The translations under genes were made by a program, and so were the position numbers. Source: Hyperoodon ampullatus (taxonomy: Eukaryota > Chordata > Mammalia > Artiodactyla > Ziphiidae). From it: a stretch of 64,000 nucleotides of DNA. The notes beneath the pieces are model-generated. The model ran no database searches. It was not told where the DNA came from and saw only the letters and a list, made by a program, of their open reading frames with translations. Below, piece after piece: positions 47,560 through 59,614 of this stretch; position 1 is the stretch's first letter; the number at the start of each line of letters is the position of its first letter. The stretch covers positions 39,271,185 to 39,335,184 of the forward strand of contig OX457070.1 in NCBI GenBank assembly GCA_949752795.1, written 5' to 3'.

Positions 47560-49085
47560 TTTTTAGATTCCACATATAAGTGAGAACATGTGGTATTTAT
47601 CGTTCACTATCTATTTCACTTAGGATAATACCCTCTAGATCTACCCATGTGGTTACAAATGGCAAAATTTTCATTATTTCTTATGGCTGGGTGATATTCC
47701 ATTGTATATATAGGCTACGTCTTCTTTATCCATTTGTCTATCGATGGACACTTAGGTTGCTTACAAATTTTGGCTACTGTAAATAATGCTGCAATGAACA
47801 ATGGAGTGCATATATCTTTGAATTAGTGCTTTTGTTTTCTTTGGGTAAATACCCAGACGTGCAATTGCTAGATTATATATCAGTTCTATTTTTAATTTTT
47901 TTGTGGAAACTTCATAGTGCTTTCCATAGTGGCTGCACAGCTTACATTCCTACCAACAGTGCACAGGGTTCTCTTTTCTCCGTATCCTTACCAACACTTG
48001 TTATTTTTTCTTTTTTGATAATAGTCATTCTGGAAGGTGTAAGGTGATATCTCATTGTGGTGTAGATTTACTTTTCCACGATGATTAGTGATGTTGAGCA
48101 GCTTTTCAAGATGCCTATTGGCCATCTGTAAGTCTTCTTTGGACAAGTGTCTATTCAGGTCTTCTGCCCATTTTTTAATTTGGTTGTCTGTTTTTTTGAT
48201 GTTGAGTTGCATATTTAGGATATTAACCCTTTATCATTTGAAAATATCTTCTCCCATTCAATAGGCTGCCTTTAGTTTTGTTAATAGTTTCCTAAACTAT
48301 GAAAAGGTTTTTTGTTTGCTTGTTTTATGTAGTCCCATTTTTTAATTTTTGCTTTTGTTTCCCTTGCCTGAAGAGACATATCCAAAATAATATTGCTAAG
48401 ACCAATGTCAAAGAGCACACTTACTATGCTTTCTTCTAAGAGTTTTATGAATTCCAATCTTACATTTAAGTCTTTAATCCATTTTGACTTTATTTTTGAA
48501 TAGGGTGTGAGAAAGTAGTCCCATTTGACTCTTTTGCATGTAGCTGTCCCGTTTTCCCAACACCATTTATTGAAGAGACTGTCTTTCCCCCACTGTATAT
48601 TCTTGCCTCCTTTGTTGTAGACTAACTGACCATATAAATATGAGTTTATTTCTGTGATCTCTCTTCTGTTCCATTGACCTATGTGTCTGTTTTTTGTCAG
48701 TACCGTACTATTTTCATTACTGTAGCTTTGTAGTATAGTCTACAAAGGGAGCATGACTCCTCCAGCTCTGTTCTTTTTTCTCAAGATTGTTTTGGCTGTT
48801 CAGGGTGTTTTGTGTTTCCATAAAAATATTAGAATTATTTTTTCTAGTTCTATGAAAAATGCCATTAGTATTTTGAGAAAGATTGCATTAAAAATTTAGA
48901 TTGACTTGGGTAGTATGATCATTTTAACAATATTAATTTTTTCAATCCACAAGAATGGTATATCTTTCCATTTGTTTATGTCATCTCCAGTTTCTTTCAT
49001 TGGTGTCTTACAGTTTCATGAGTACAGGTCTTTTACCTCCTTGGCTAGATTTAGTCCTAGGTATTTTATTCTTTTTGTTGCAATT
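47560..49085 (-). pseudogene. L1 ORF2 C-terminal remnant
   Basis: Antisense ORF2 3' half. The frame at 48212-47988 reads [60 protein letters not shown], diverged from the CHR-era copies. RT motifs are absent because of the deletion at about 49085. Many stops. Confidence 0.75.
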
Positions 49086-49269
49086 GACATATTTCACATC
49101 TTTTTGTTTTGTGTGTTTCTTAACTACATATTTTGCATATAGAAGATTTTAAAGTCTTTTAACCTTCCTATTACCTTTAATGTATCTTTGCCTTTACCAA
49201 TGACAATTTTCCTTTCATAATTTTCGTATTTCTAGTTATGGCCTTTTCATTTTCTCTTAGAGAAGTCCC

Positions 49270-50155
49270 TTTACATTTCTCGTAAAGCTAGTTTAGTGGT
49301 GCCAAACTCTTTTTGCTTTTGCTTGTCTGTGAAACTCTTTGTCTTTCCTTCAAATTTGAATGATAGCCTTGTCTGGTAGATTATTCTTGGTTGTAGGTTT
49401 TTTCCTTTCATTACTTTGAATAGGCCACTCCCTTCTGGCCTACAAAGTTTCTGCTGAAAAATCAGATGATGATCTTATGGGAGTTCCCTTGTAGGTAACT
49501 AGTTGCTTTTCTCTTAGTGTTTGTATGATTCTTTATCTTTAAATTTTCTTTATCTTTAAATTTTGCAGTTTTAATTATAATGTGTCTTGGTGTGGACCTC
49601 TTTGGGTTCAGCTTGTTTGGGACACTCTGTGCTTCCTGGACCTGGATGTCTGTTTCCTTTCCAGGTTAGGGAAGTATTCAGCTATTATTTGTTCAAATAA
49701 GTTCTCTTACCCTTTCTTTCTCTCTTTTCTTTCTGGGATTCCTATAATGGGAATGTTAGTATGCATGATGTTGTCTCATAGATCTCTTAAACTATCCTTA
49801 CTTTTTAAAAATACTTTTTTCTTTTTTCTGTTCAACTTTGATTTCCATCACCTTGTCTTCCAGTTCACTGATTTGTTCCTCTGTATCATCTAATTCCTTC
49901 CAGTATATTTTTATTTTACTTATTGTATTCTTCAGCTCTATTTGGATTTTTTAAAATATTTTTTTGACTCTTTATTAAAATTTTCACTCTGTTCATTCAT
50001 TCTTCTCCTAAGTTCTTTGGGCATCTTTGTGATCATTACCTTGAAAGTTTTTTCAGGTATCTTATCTTAGGTATTGCTTATTTCCACTTTGTTTAGTTCT
50101 TTTTCTGAGATTTTGTCTTATTCCTTCATTTGGAACATATTCCTCTGTCTCTTCA
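49270..50155 (-). pseudogene. L1 ORF1 remnant
   Basis: Antisense matches to the ORF1p C-terminal domain (49300-49520: 'ctgctgaaaaatcagatgat') and coiled coil (49720-49900). No frame over about 70 codons survives in the sense direction. Confidence 0.65.
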
Positions 50156-50159
50156 TTTT

Positions 50160-51245
50160 ACTTAGTTCTTTGTGTTTATTTCTGTGTATTACATAGGCCA
50201 GTTATATTGCCTGATCTTGTAGAAGTGGCCTTATGTAGAAAACATCCTAAGAGGCCCAGCACTACACTCCTTTCTGGTTACCAAAGAAATATGTTCTAGG
50301 GGTACCCTCTCTGTGGGCTGCATAGGTCCTTCTGTTTTGGTAGAGCTGACTACTTTGGGTGTGCTGGTAGGCAAAGCTAGTACCTGGCCCAGGTGGCTGC
50401 CAGGCCCTCCCTTGTGTGATGGCTGCCAGCCCACTAATGGGTGGGGCCAGGTTCCAGCATGGCAATGTAGGGTGTCTAGGGAGTCCTGCGGCTGGTGTCA
50501 GCCCACTGGTGGCCAGGGCTAGGAGCTGACGCAGCTGGCTGCACAGCCCATGGAGTGGCCTGAGGCTGGTGCTGACCTGCTGGTGGGCAGCTAACCCCCT
50601 GGCACTAATAGGCTAGAGGGAGGACTCCAAAATGTCCACTTCTAGCACCAGTGTCCTCGTGGTACAACAAGTTTCCAAATATGGCTGCTGCCAGAGTCTG
50701 TGTCCCCAGGAGGGAGTCACAGATGCCTCCTGCCTCTCTGGGAGACTATCCAAGGTCAGCAAGTGGGTCTGACCCAGTATCCTTTCAAATTACTGCCTCT
50801 ACACTGGGACTTGGAGCATGTGAGATTTTGCACATGCCCTTTAAAAATAAAGTCTCTGTTTCTTGTGGCCCCTTGGCTCTCCTGTATGCCCACTAACCTT
50901 CAAAATCAGACATTCTGGGGTCTCATCTTCCTGATAATAGGAACCCTGGGGTGGGGAGCCTGTTGTGGGGCTCAGACCCCTCCCTCTTTGGGGGAAACCT
51001 CTGTAACTATGATTATCCTCCCATTTGTGGGTCACCTTTCCAGGGGTGTGGGTCTTGACTTTACCACATTTCCACCCCTCCTACCTGTCTCATTATTGTT
51101 CCTTCTTTATATCTTCATTTGTGGAAAATCTTTTATGCTCATCTTCAGATCATTCTCATAGATAGTTTCTCTGTAAATAGTTGTAATTTTGGTGTTCCCA
51201 TGGAAGGAGGAGAGCTAGGGTCTTCCTATGTCAACATCTTGGCCA
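50160..51245 (-). promoter_or_regulatory. L1 5'UTR class B (diverged)
   Basis: Shares with 15240-16203 the 'aaagtctctgtttc' and 'aaccctggggtggggagcct' segments and the terminal CCAAGATG (51244-51237), but is more diverged. Confidence 0.6.
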
Positions 51246-53620
51246 CTATGCCTCTAGGAGTCTTTATCAACCCCAAGATTGCAAAGGTTGTCTCCTGTGA
51301 TTTCTTCTAAAGCATTTAGCTTTTATTGTAGGTCTATCATCCATCTAGAGTTAATTTCTGTGTATGGTGTGAGGTAAGGGCTGAGGCTAATGAATTATAA
51401 TTAAGTACAATATTTAATTAAAGTAAATCTTTAATCGAGAATTATGGGTCCTTCATATTTGCTTTTTTCTCTTCAACATTGCTTTGGCTCTTATGTATTC
51501 TTTGAATTTCCATATAATTTCTCATATAAATTTTAGAATTAGATTATCAATTTTTACCAAACAGCCTGGTAGGATTTTCCTAGATTCTGACTGGAATTGT
51601 ATAGAAATTGTAGACCAATTTAGAGAGAACCGGTGTCTTAAAAGGATTATCTTCCAATTCATAAACATTCTAAATCTCTTCATGAATGTAGATGTTTTAA
51701 TTGCTCCCAGGAATCTTTTTTAACTTTCAGTATGCAGATATTACACATATTTTATTAAAGTTATCCCCAATAACTTTATGACTTGAAGCCAGGATAAATG
51801 AAATTTTTAAATTTCATTTTCAAATTGCTCATTGTTAGTATATAGAAGTGCAGCTAATTTTCGTATGATGATCTTCTGTGTTGTGACCTTGCTAAGTTCA
51901 TTTATTACTTCTAGACACTTTTGTATAGTTTCTTTAAGGTATTCTACGTGCATGATAATGTCATCTGAATAAAGACGGTTTTATCTCCTTAAAGCCAATC
52001 TTTGTGCCTTTTCTTGGCTCATTTCATTAGCTGAGACTTTTAGTAGTGAATACTATAGAAATGGGGTTCAGAACAACGTGCCTTGTCCAAACATTAAGGA
52101 GAGTTTATCAGTCTTTCATGAAGAAATATGGTTGCTCTAGTTCTGCTGTATATACCCTTTGTCTTTCTAACTTTACTGAGAGTTTTATCATGAATGAATG
52201 TTAAAAATTATCAAATGTTTTCCTGTATCTGTTAGGATAAATACACACATGCACTCATATGACTCTTCAGCTTTTCTCTTTCTTCTTGTGTTTGTTTTGT
52301 TTTAAGGAATGTGTTTTTTATTAATTTGTTGAATTTATGGCCTAAAATCTTTTATAATTTTCTCATACTATCTTATTAATTAATACAGGATTTCAAATGT
52401 TATCTCCTCTTTCATTTTTGATATTGGCAAATACGTATTCTCTCTTTTACTTGGTAACTCCACCTTAGCCTTTATCAAATTTATTGATCTTTTTAATAAA
52501 CCAGGCTTTGATTTTATTAATTTTCCATTTGTCTGTTTTTCATTTCCTTGAGTTCTTTTACTCTAAATTTTATTATTTCCTTCTTTCTACTTAATTTGAG
52601 TTTAATTTGTTCTTTTTCTTAATGTGGAATAATTTGTTTCTTAAATGTGGCTCCCTAATTTTTTATCTTTCCTGTCTTCTAATATAAGCATTTTAAGCTA
52701 CAATATTTTCCTGATGTACTACTTTAGTTCCATCCAATGAATTTTGATATATTGTATTTTAGTCAGTTACAATGTTTCAATTTCTCTTTTGATTTTTTTC
52801 TTGAGCTGGATTATTTTACAATATATTTTTCCCAATAACTGTGTACTTTGCAGGTTTTAAAAAAAATTGAATCCTTTTTTAATTCTCTTATAGTCAGATA
52901 AGATATCTATACCCTTTGACATTTATTCACTCTTCTTTTATGGCACAATATATGGTGTCTTTGAATGAATAATCCATGTACATTTGAAAAGAATGTATAT
53001 TTTGCTGTTGCCATGCTACATAAATGTTAATTAGTTCATAGTGGTTGATAGATTTGCTACTTCTTCTATTAAACTGAGAACAGGGTGTTGAAATTTTCAA
53101 TTAAATTGTGAATTTCTCTATTTCTTATTGTAGTTCTGTGATGTTTAGTTTCATATATTTTGATGCTCTGTTATAATTGCATACACATGTGGGATTCTTG
53201 TATCTTCTTGATGAATTTACCACTTATCTTAAGAAACAGTCCTCTTTATCACTTGACTACTGCTTGACTAGACTCAATTTTGTCTGCTATTAATATAGGT
53301 ACTGTAGCTTTCTTTAGAGTGGTGATTCATGGTATAACTTTTCCACCTTTAAAATTTTGTCCTATCTTAATTTTTATAGTTAATGCCTACTTCTTGTACA
53401 TAGCATATAGTTGGAATTTGTTTTGGTTATCTAATCTGTCCATCTTGTGTGCCAAGCCATTAATATTTAATATAATTATTGATATAGTTGGATGTAAATC
53501 CACCATTCTGCCTTTTTTTTTCACTTTCTTCTGTTCTTTTGTTATCTTTTTCTCTTGCCTTCTTTTGGCTTACATGAATATGCTCTTTTTAGTATTACAT
53601 TTTGTCTCTCTTTGGCTTTT

Positions 53621-53823
53621 TTTTTTTTTTTTGTGGTATGCGGGCCTCTCACTGTTGTGACCTCTCCCCTTGCGGAGCACAGGTTCCGGACGTGCAGGCT
53701 CAGCGGCCATGGCTCACGGGCCCAGCCACTCCGTGGCATGTGGGATCCTCCCAGACTGGGGCACGAACCCGTGTCCCCTGCATCGGCAGGCGGACTCTCA
53801 ACCACTGCGCCACCAGGGAAGCC
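53621..53823 (-). mobile_element. CHR SINE (compact), minus, 15-bp TSD, in L1M
   Basis: T-run (53617-53632), CHR body and GGGCTTCCCTGG end near 53823. The TSD CTCTCTTTGGCTTTT is at 53606-53620 and 53824-53838. It is inserted in the old L1M ORF2 remnant. Confidence 0.96.
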
Positions 53824-54990
53824 CTCTCTTTGGCTTTTTAAGTATATCACTTGTTCCATTTTTTTAAATTAGTGGGTTTGATGAGATATAAATATACATT
53901 TTTAATTTGCCACAGTCTACATTCAAATAACATTATACCCACTTAAGTACAATATAAAAATATTACAACAATATTTTTCTATCCTCCTTGTACTGTTGTC
54001 TTGTTGTTGTCATAAAGTTTATCTCTATGCATTTATAATTCCCAACACTATTATTTTTGCATTAAACAGTAAATTATGTTTTAAATAAATAATAAATTAG
54101 AGAAAAAGTTTTTAATAGTTACTCTTACATTTTCATTTCCAGTCTTCCTCATTTCTTTGTAAGGATTTAAATTTTTATCTGGCATTATTTTTTCTTCTGC
54201 CTGAAGAACTTCCTTCAACATATCTCTACTACAAGTTTGATGGTGATGAATTCTTTCACTTTTTTTGACTGAAAAATCTTTTTTTAACCTTCTTTTTAAA
54301 GGGTATCTTTGTTAGAAATAGAGTTTTAAATTGACATTTTTTTCTCTTTCTTTACTTAAAATATTTTTTATTCTTTCTCTCATTGCTTCTGATGAAAATT
54401 TAGCACTTGTTTTTACTTTGTGGCTAGTACTTAATGTGCATTTTTATTCTAGCTGCTTTTAAAATTTTCTTTTTAAATTGGTTTATAAATATTTCTAGAT
54501 GTGTCTAGATACAATTTTCTTTGTGTTTATCTTTCTTGGGATTCATTGAGCTTCTTAGATCTTTGAATTTATACTGTTCACATCAATTTCAGAAAATTTT
54601 TTGGTCATTTCTTCAATATTTTTGATCCTCTTTTTGTGACTCTAATTCCACTTATATTAGAACACTTTAAAATTGCCCACAGATGATTAATTCCACTTTT
54701 TGTGTTTTCTTCAACTATGTTTCCTTCTATGTTTAGTTTTTCTACTTCTGTGTCATCAAGTTCACTGATCTTTATATCTTACACATTTTCTCATTATTTT
54801 TTCCTTTAATATTTAATTACATTTAGAAAGCTGTTTTAAATTCTTATCTGATAACTCCCTCATTTTTTCAAATCCTGGGACTGTTTATATTGATTTTTCT
54901 CTTGATAATGGGTCCATTTTCCTGCTTCTTCACATTTCGTCATTTTTAATTGAATGCTGAAAATTGCTATTTTTATTGCTTTTAGTGTAT

Positions 54991-56039
54991 AGATTTCGTT
55001 GTCTTTTTTTTTTTTTTACAGTATTGAATTTTGAGGGAGGGTGGTGTTAATTTAAGTACTTTTTTAATCAGCTTGATCCTTTCAAAGTTTGATTTTCAGC
55101 TCTCTTTTGACAGGTCTAAAGAAATTTTTACTATAGTGTCAGCCTATGGGATAGCTTCTCTGAGATCTCTGCTATGCTTATCATTCAAGACGTTTCAACT
55201 TTTGACCCCAGACTTCCATTCCAATATTATCATACATTTCCTTTTGGGATGCACATTATGCTCCTGTCAACCAAGTCCCTTGTTTGGCTTATTCTATTCA
55301 TTCCCTTTGTCTAAAATGCTCTATTCTTTTTTTCTGCCTTTTTAAACCACATCATTGTTTCCATACGTAGATTACATATCATCACCTCTATAAAGCTTTC
55401 ATTCATCATCTACATCAGAAGTAACTCTTTCCTTCTCTGCTTCTAAGTTTTTTGGTTTGATTCTATCTCAATTTGTCATATCTTACATCATAGCTATTTG
55501 TAGTCAAATCATTTTGTCTTTCTTAGACTTAGCTTACTCATCTTTAGAATAAAGGTGGCTAGATTTCTCAGATAACTTGTTGGATTAGTCTATTATAATG
55601 AAATATAATGAATGTGAAAAGTTATTATTATCTTTAGCTTGATGATAATCTTATCACCCTTATAATGCTGTAATGTCCTTGACTGGCAACATCTGGTTGC
55701 CATAAGAATTTTGTAATTCTCCATATTTTGACTATATTCTTCAAATATTATGACCCTTTTCTTTGTCCACTATAAACTTCCCAGTGCACAACCAATGCAT
55801 TTATTCTCTATGAATGAGGAAAGTGTGAACAAGCACAATTACCTAGTTCACGTGCCAAAACATATATTCCTCAAGCATTTTGATATGCAAGGTGAAACTA
55901 TATTTTGGCTTGAATTACTCTGATACTTACCTTGTTTAACATTTTTCACATCATGTGGATTAACTGCCTAAATGACCTGAAGCTATGAGTTAATATGCAT
56001 TTATCAAGTGCCTGCTAAGTTTCCAATAACATGTTAGAT
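54991..56039 (+). other. L2-like relic at 55240-55620 and unassigned flanks
   Basis: 'cattccctttgtctaaaatg' and 'atcacctctataaagctttc' follow the sense L2 ORF/3' pattern ('tggaatgctct', 'cctctgagaggccttcc') with strong divergence. A 'gcatttatcaagtgcctgct' at 55998 is an antisense L2 3' end fragment. The rest is unassigned. Confidence 0.45.
55005..55019 (+). repeat. T-run
   Basis: Fifteen-base T tract just beyond the old L1M 5' portion. Confidence 0.85.
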
Positions 56040-56245
56040 ACTTTGGCCAAACAATAATAACCTTAATACTAACATTTATTGATAATATGCTCTGGTCCCA
56101 GTATCCTGCTTAAGGCTTTTATATACATAAACTCTTTAATCTTCCAAGAAAAAGGTGGTTATGAAAGCTATTTTATCCGTATTCCTTACATAAAAAAATA
56201 AAGACTTAGTGATGTTAAGCAATCTCCCCAAGATCACACTCTGAA
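56040..56245 (-). mobile_element. MIR SINE (minus)
   Basis: 'taacatttattgataatatg', 'catacataaactctttaatc'-type text and 'gcaatctccccaagatcaca' follow the antisense MIR order. Confidence 0.72.
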
Positions 56246-56542
56246 TTAGAGATTGAGATTAGATTCTCAATTAGAATCACCTGGAAGTTTTAAATAAATT
56301 ACCACATCCTCTAGCACCCTACACCATTTAACTCAATCTCTGAGGGTATAGCCCAGGCATCAGTATTCTAAAGTATCCTTGCAGGTGATCTGAATATGCA
56401 GCCATGATTGAGAATCACTACTCTAGAACCTATATTTTATCCCTTGTAAGAATTTATAAAAGACTCCTCCTGACAAATATGAGCTTACAAGTTAATTGGA
56501 TAAACATACACAGATGAAACAATAAATAACTAGTACACAGGT
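56246..56542. other. Unassigned sequence left of the nested L1 pair
   Basis: 'gagattagattctcaattag' and 'aatcacctggaagttttaaa' and 'atcctctagcaccctacacc' resemble a known antisense-oriented old repeat, but I cannot name it. No gene was seen. Confidence 0.4.
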
Positions 56543-56655
56543 AGCTTGCACAAGCCTCTTAAATAGCCTCATCCACCAGAGGGCAGACAGCAGAAGCAAG
56601 AAGAACTACAATCCTGCAGCCTGTGGAAAGAAAACCACATTCACAGAAAGAAAAA

Positions 56656-57561
56656 ATGAAAAGGCAGGAGCCTATGTAACAGATGAAGGAAGAAAATAAA
56701 ACCACAGAAAAACAACTAAATGAAGTAGAAATAGACAACCTTCCAGAAAAAGAATTCAGAATAATAATCGTGAAGATGATCCAGGACCTTGAAAAAGAAT
56801 GGAGGCAAAGATCGAGAAGATGCAAGAAATGTTAAACAAAGACCTAGAAGAATTAAAGAACAAACAAACAGAGATGAACAATACAATAACTGAAATGAAA
56901 AATACACTAGAAGAAAGCAATAGCTGAATAACTGAGGCAGAAGAACGGATAAGTGACCTAGAAGACAGAATGGTGGAATTCACTGCTGTGGAACAGAATA
57001 AAGAAAAAAGAATGAAAAGAAATGAAGACAGCCTAAGGGACCTCTGGGACAACATTAAACACACCAACATTCGCATTATAGGGGTCTCAGAAGGAAAAGA
57101 GAGAGAGAGAAAGGACCCGAGAAAATATTTGAAGAGATTATAGTTGAAAAGTTCCCTAACATGGGAAAAGAAATAGCCAACCAAGTCCAGGAAGTGCAGA
57201 GAGTCCCAAACAGGATAAATCCAAGGAGAAACATACTGAGACACATAGTAATCAAATTGACAAAAATTAAAGACAAAGAAAAATTATTAAAAGCAACAAG
57301 GGAAAAATGACAAATAACATACAAGGGAACTCCCATAAGGTTAACAGCTGAGTTCTCAGCAAAAACTCTACAAGCCAGAAGGGAGTGTCACGATATATTT
57401 CAAGTGATGAAAGGGAAGAACCTACAAGCAAGATTACTCTACTGAGCAAGGATCTCATTCAGATTCAATGGAGAAATCAAAAGCTTTACAGACAAGCAAA
57501 AGCTAAAAGAATTCAGCACCACCAAACCAACTCTACAACAAAGCTAAAGGAACTTCTCTAG
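56656..57561 (+). pseudogene. L1 ORF1 remnant
   Basis: ATG at 56656 (MKRQEPM) then TAA. QMKEEN.. KQLNEVEIDNLPEKEFRIIIVKMIQDLEKE follows until a frameshift near 56795. Further ORF1 text continues out of frame to the TAG at 57559-57561. As in the copy at 36481, a stop lies just before the second Met, so the later Met may be the ancestral start of this subfamily. Confidence 0.85.
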
Positions 57562-57619
57562 ACAGAAAACACAAGAGAAGAAAAGGACCTACAAAAACAA
57601 ATGCAAAACAGTTAAGAAA

Positions 57620-57892
57620 ATGGTAATAAGAATATACATATCGATAATCACCTTAAATGTGAATGGATTAAATGCTCCAACCAAAAGACACAGGCTCAAT
57701 GAATAGATAAAAAAAACAAGACCCATCTATATGCTGTCTACAAGAGACCCACTTCAGACCTAGGGACACAAAAGGACTGAAAGTGAGGGGATGGAAAAAG
57801 ATATTCCATGCAAATGGAAATCACAAGAAAGCTGGAGAAGCAATACTCATAGCAGATAAAATAGACTTTAAAATAAAGAATGTTACAAGGAT
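57620..57892 (+). pseudogene. L1 ORF2 N-terminal fragment (endonuclease), interrupted
   Basis: ATG at 57620 opens MVIRIYISIITLNVNGLNAPTKRHRLNE and then a stop. QETH and VRGWKKIFHANGNHKKAGEAILIADKIDFKIKNVTR are legible in the next segment until the class A L1 begins at about 57893. Only the beginning of the EN domain is present. Confidence 0.85.
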
Positions 57893-59614
57893 GGGTCCTT
57901 CAAGATGGTGGAGGAGTGAGAAGTGGAGATTGCCTTCCTCCCCACAGATACATCAGAAATACATCTACACGTGGAACAACTCCTACAGAACACCTACTGA
58001 ACGCTGGCAGAAGACCTCAAACTTCCCAAAAGGCAAGAAACTCCCCACGTACCTGGGTAGGGCAAAAGAAAAAAGAATAAACAGAGACAAAAGAATAGGG
58101 ACGGGACCTGCACCACTAAGAGGGAGCTGTGAAGGAGGAAAGGTTTCCACACACTAGGAAGACCCTTTACTTGCAGAGACTGCGGGTGGCAGAGTGGGGA
58201 AGCTTCGGAGTAGCAGACGAGAGCACAGCAACAGGGGTGCAAAGGGCAAAGCAGAGAGATTCCTTCACAGAGGATCAGTGCCAACCAGCAATCACCAACC
58301 CAAGAGGCTTGTCTGCTCACCTGCTGGCCAGGACTGGTGGGGACTGGGAGCTGAGGCTTGGGCTTCGGAGGTCAGATCTCAGGGAGAGGACTGGGGTTGG
58401 CTGCGTGAAAACAGCCTGAAGGGGGGTAGTGTGTCACAACTAGCCAGGAGGGAGTCTGGGAAAAAGTCTGGACCTGCCTAAGAGGCAAGAGACCATTGTT
58501 TCAGGGAGTGCTGGGAGAGGGCATTCAGAGCACCGCCTAAACAAGCTCCAGAGACAGGCATGATCCGCAACTATCAGCGCGGGCATCACAGATGAGCATA
58601 AACACTAAGGCTGCTGCTGAAGCCACCAAGAAGCCTGTGTGCAAGCACAGGTCACTATCCACACCTCCCCTCCCAGGAGCCTGTGCAGCCCGCCACTGCC
58701 AGGGTCCTGTAATCCAGGGAAAACTTCCCCAGGAGAACACACGGCGTGCCTCAGGCTGGTGCAACGTCACGCCAGCCTCTGCAACTGCAGGCTTACCTGC
58801 ATTCTGTACCCCTCCATCTCCCCAGTCTCAGTGAGCCAGAGCCCCCTAATCAGCTGCTCCTTTAACCCCGTCCAGTCTGAGCAAACAAGAGTCACCCTCA
58901 GGCAACCTACACACAGAGGCAGGGCCAAATACAAAGCTGAACACCGAACAAAGAAGAGAAAAGGAAATCTCTCCCAGCAGCCTCAGGAGCAGCGGATTAA
59001 ATCTCCACAATCAACCTGATGTACCCTGCATCTGTGGAATACCTGAATAGACAACGAATCATCCCAAATTGAGGAGGTGGACTTTGGGAGCAAAGATTTT
59101 TTTTTCTTTTTTCTCTTTTTCCGTGTGGCCGACAGGGTCTTGGTGCTCCAGCCAGGTGTCAGGCCTGTGCCTCTGAGGTGTGAGAGCCGAGTTCAGGACA
59201 TCAGTCCACCAGAGACCTCCCAGCTCCACATAATATCAAACAGCGAAAGCTTTCCCAGAGATCTCCATATCAACGCTAAAACCCAGCTCCACTCAACGAT
59301 GAGCAAGCTTCAGTGCTGGACAACCTATGCCAAACAACTAGCAAGAGAGGAACAAAACACCACCCATTAGCAGAGGCTGCCTAAAATCTTAAGGTTCCAG
59401 ACACCCCAAAACACACCACCAGACGTGGTCCTGTCCACCAGAGAGACAAGATCCAACCTCATCCTCCAGAACACAGGCACTAGTACCCTCCATCAGGAAG
59501 CCTACACAACCCACTGAACCAACCTTAGCCACTGGGGGCAGACGCCAAAAACAATGGGAAGTACGAACCTGCAGCCTGCAAAAAGGAGACCCCAAACACA
59601 GTAAGTTAAGCAAA
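57893..59614 (+). promoter_or_regulatory. L1 5'UTR class A
   Basis: Homologous to 5290-3380 (minus). The first about 260 bases keep an open sense frame in both copies (IHQKYIYTWNN.. PTERWQK.. GKKLPTYLGRAKEKRINRDKRIG). The possible ATG of that frame in the other copy (5262) is TGG here. Antisense frames are also partly shared. Confidence 0.72.
57901..57911 (+). promoter_or_regulatory. YY1-like site at L1 5' end
   Basis: CAAGATGGTGG, near the first bases of the element, equivalent to 5271-5282 in the other class A copy. Confidence 0.58.

Larger units (their letters stand above)
47205..51250 (-). mobile_element. L1 (minus), 5'UTR class B, internally deleted, nested in L1M
   Basis: The 3'UTR begins after a T-rich tail complement (47190-47212). 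ORF2 C-terminal and post-RT sequence covers 47560-49085. Near 49085 the sequence jumps from the post-RT part of ORF2 to the ORF1-ORF2 boundary region, so about 2 kb of endonuclease and RT are missing. ORF1 remnants lie at 49270-50155 and the 5'UTR at 50160-51245, ending with a CCAAGATGTTG 5' end. The LINE lies inside an older L1M. Confidence 0.88.
46185..54990 (-). mobile_element. Old L1M (MB/MC-like, minus), split by a younger L1 and a SINE
   Basis: The left part 46185-47200 is the antisense L1M 3'UTR and ORF2 C-terminus ('catttcatataaaagaaatt', 'tgcttattggctatttgcac'). The matching ORF2 text continues after the young L1 at 51260 ('gtctttatcaaccccaagat', 'ccatctagagttaatttctg'). It runs on through RT- and endonuclease-equivalent sequence (51500-53500) to an ORF1-equivalent (54190-54990). 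Without the inserts it would be about 4.5 kb. No usable frame is left. The junction shows little or no target duplication around the younger L1, so its ends have decayed or a small deletion occurred. Confidence 0.72.
56543..57892 (+). mobile_element. 5'-truncated class B L1 (plus), interrupted by another L1
   Basis: Starts in the last part of a class B 5'UTR ('cttgcacaagcctcttaaat'; compare 36367-36400). It carries ORF1 (56656-57561) and the first about 270 bases of ORF2, then breaks in the endonuclease region at about 57892, where a class A L1 begins. The continuation would lie beyond the window end. This shows that the class A copy is younger. Confidence 0.9.
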
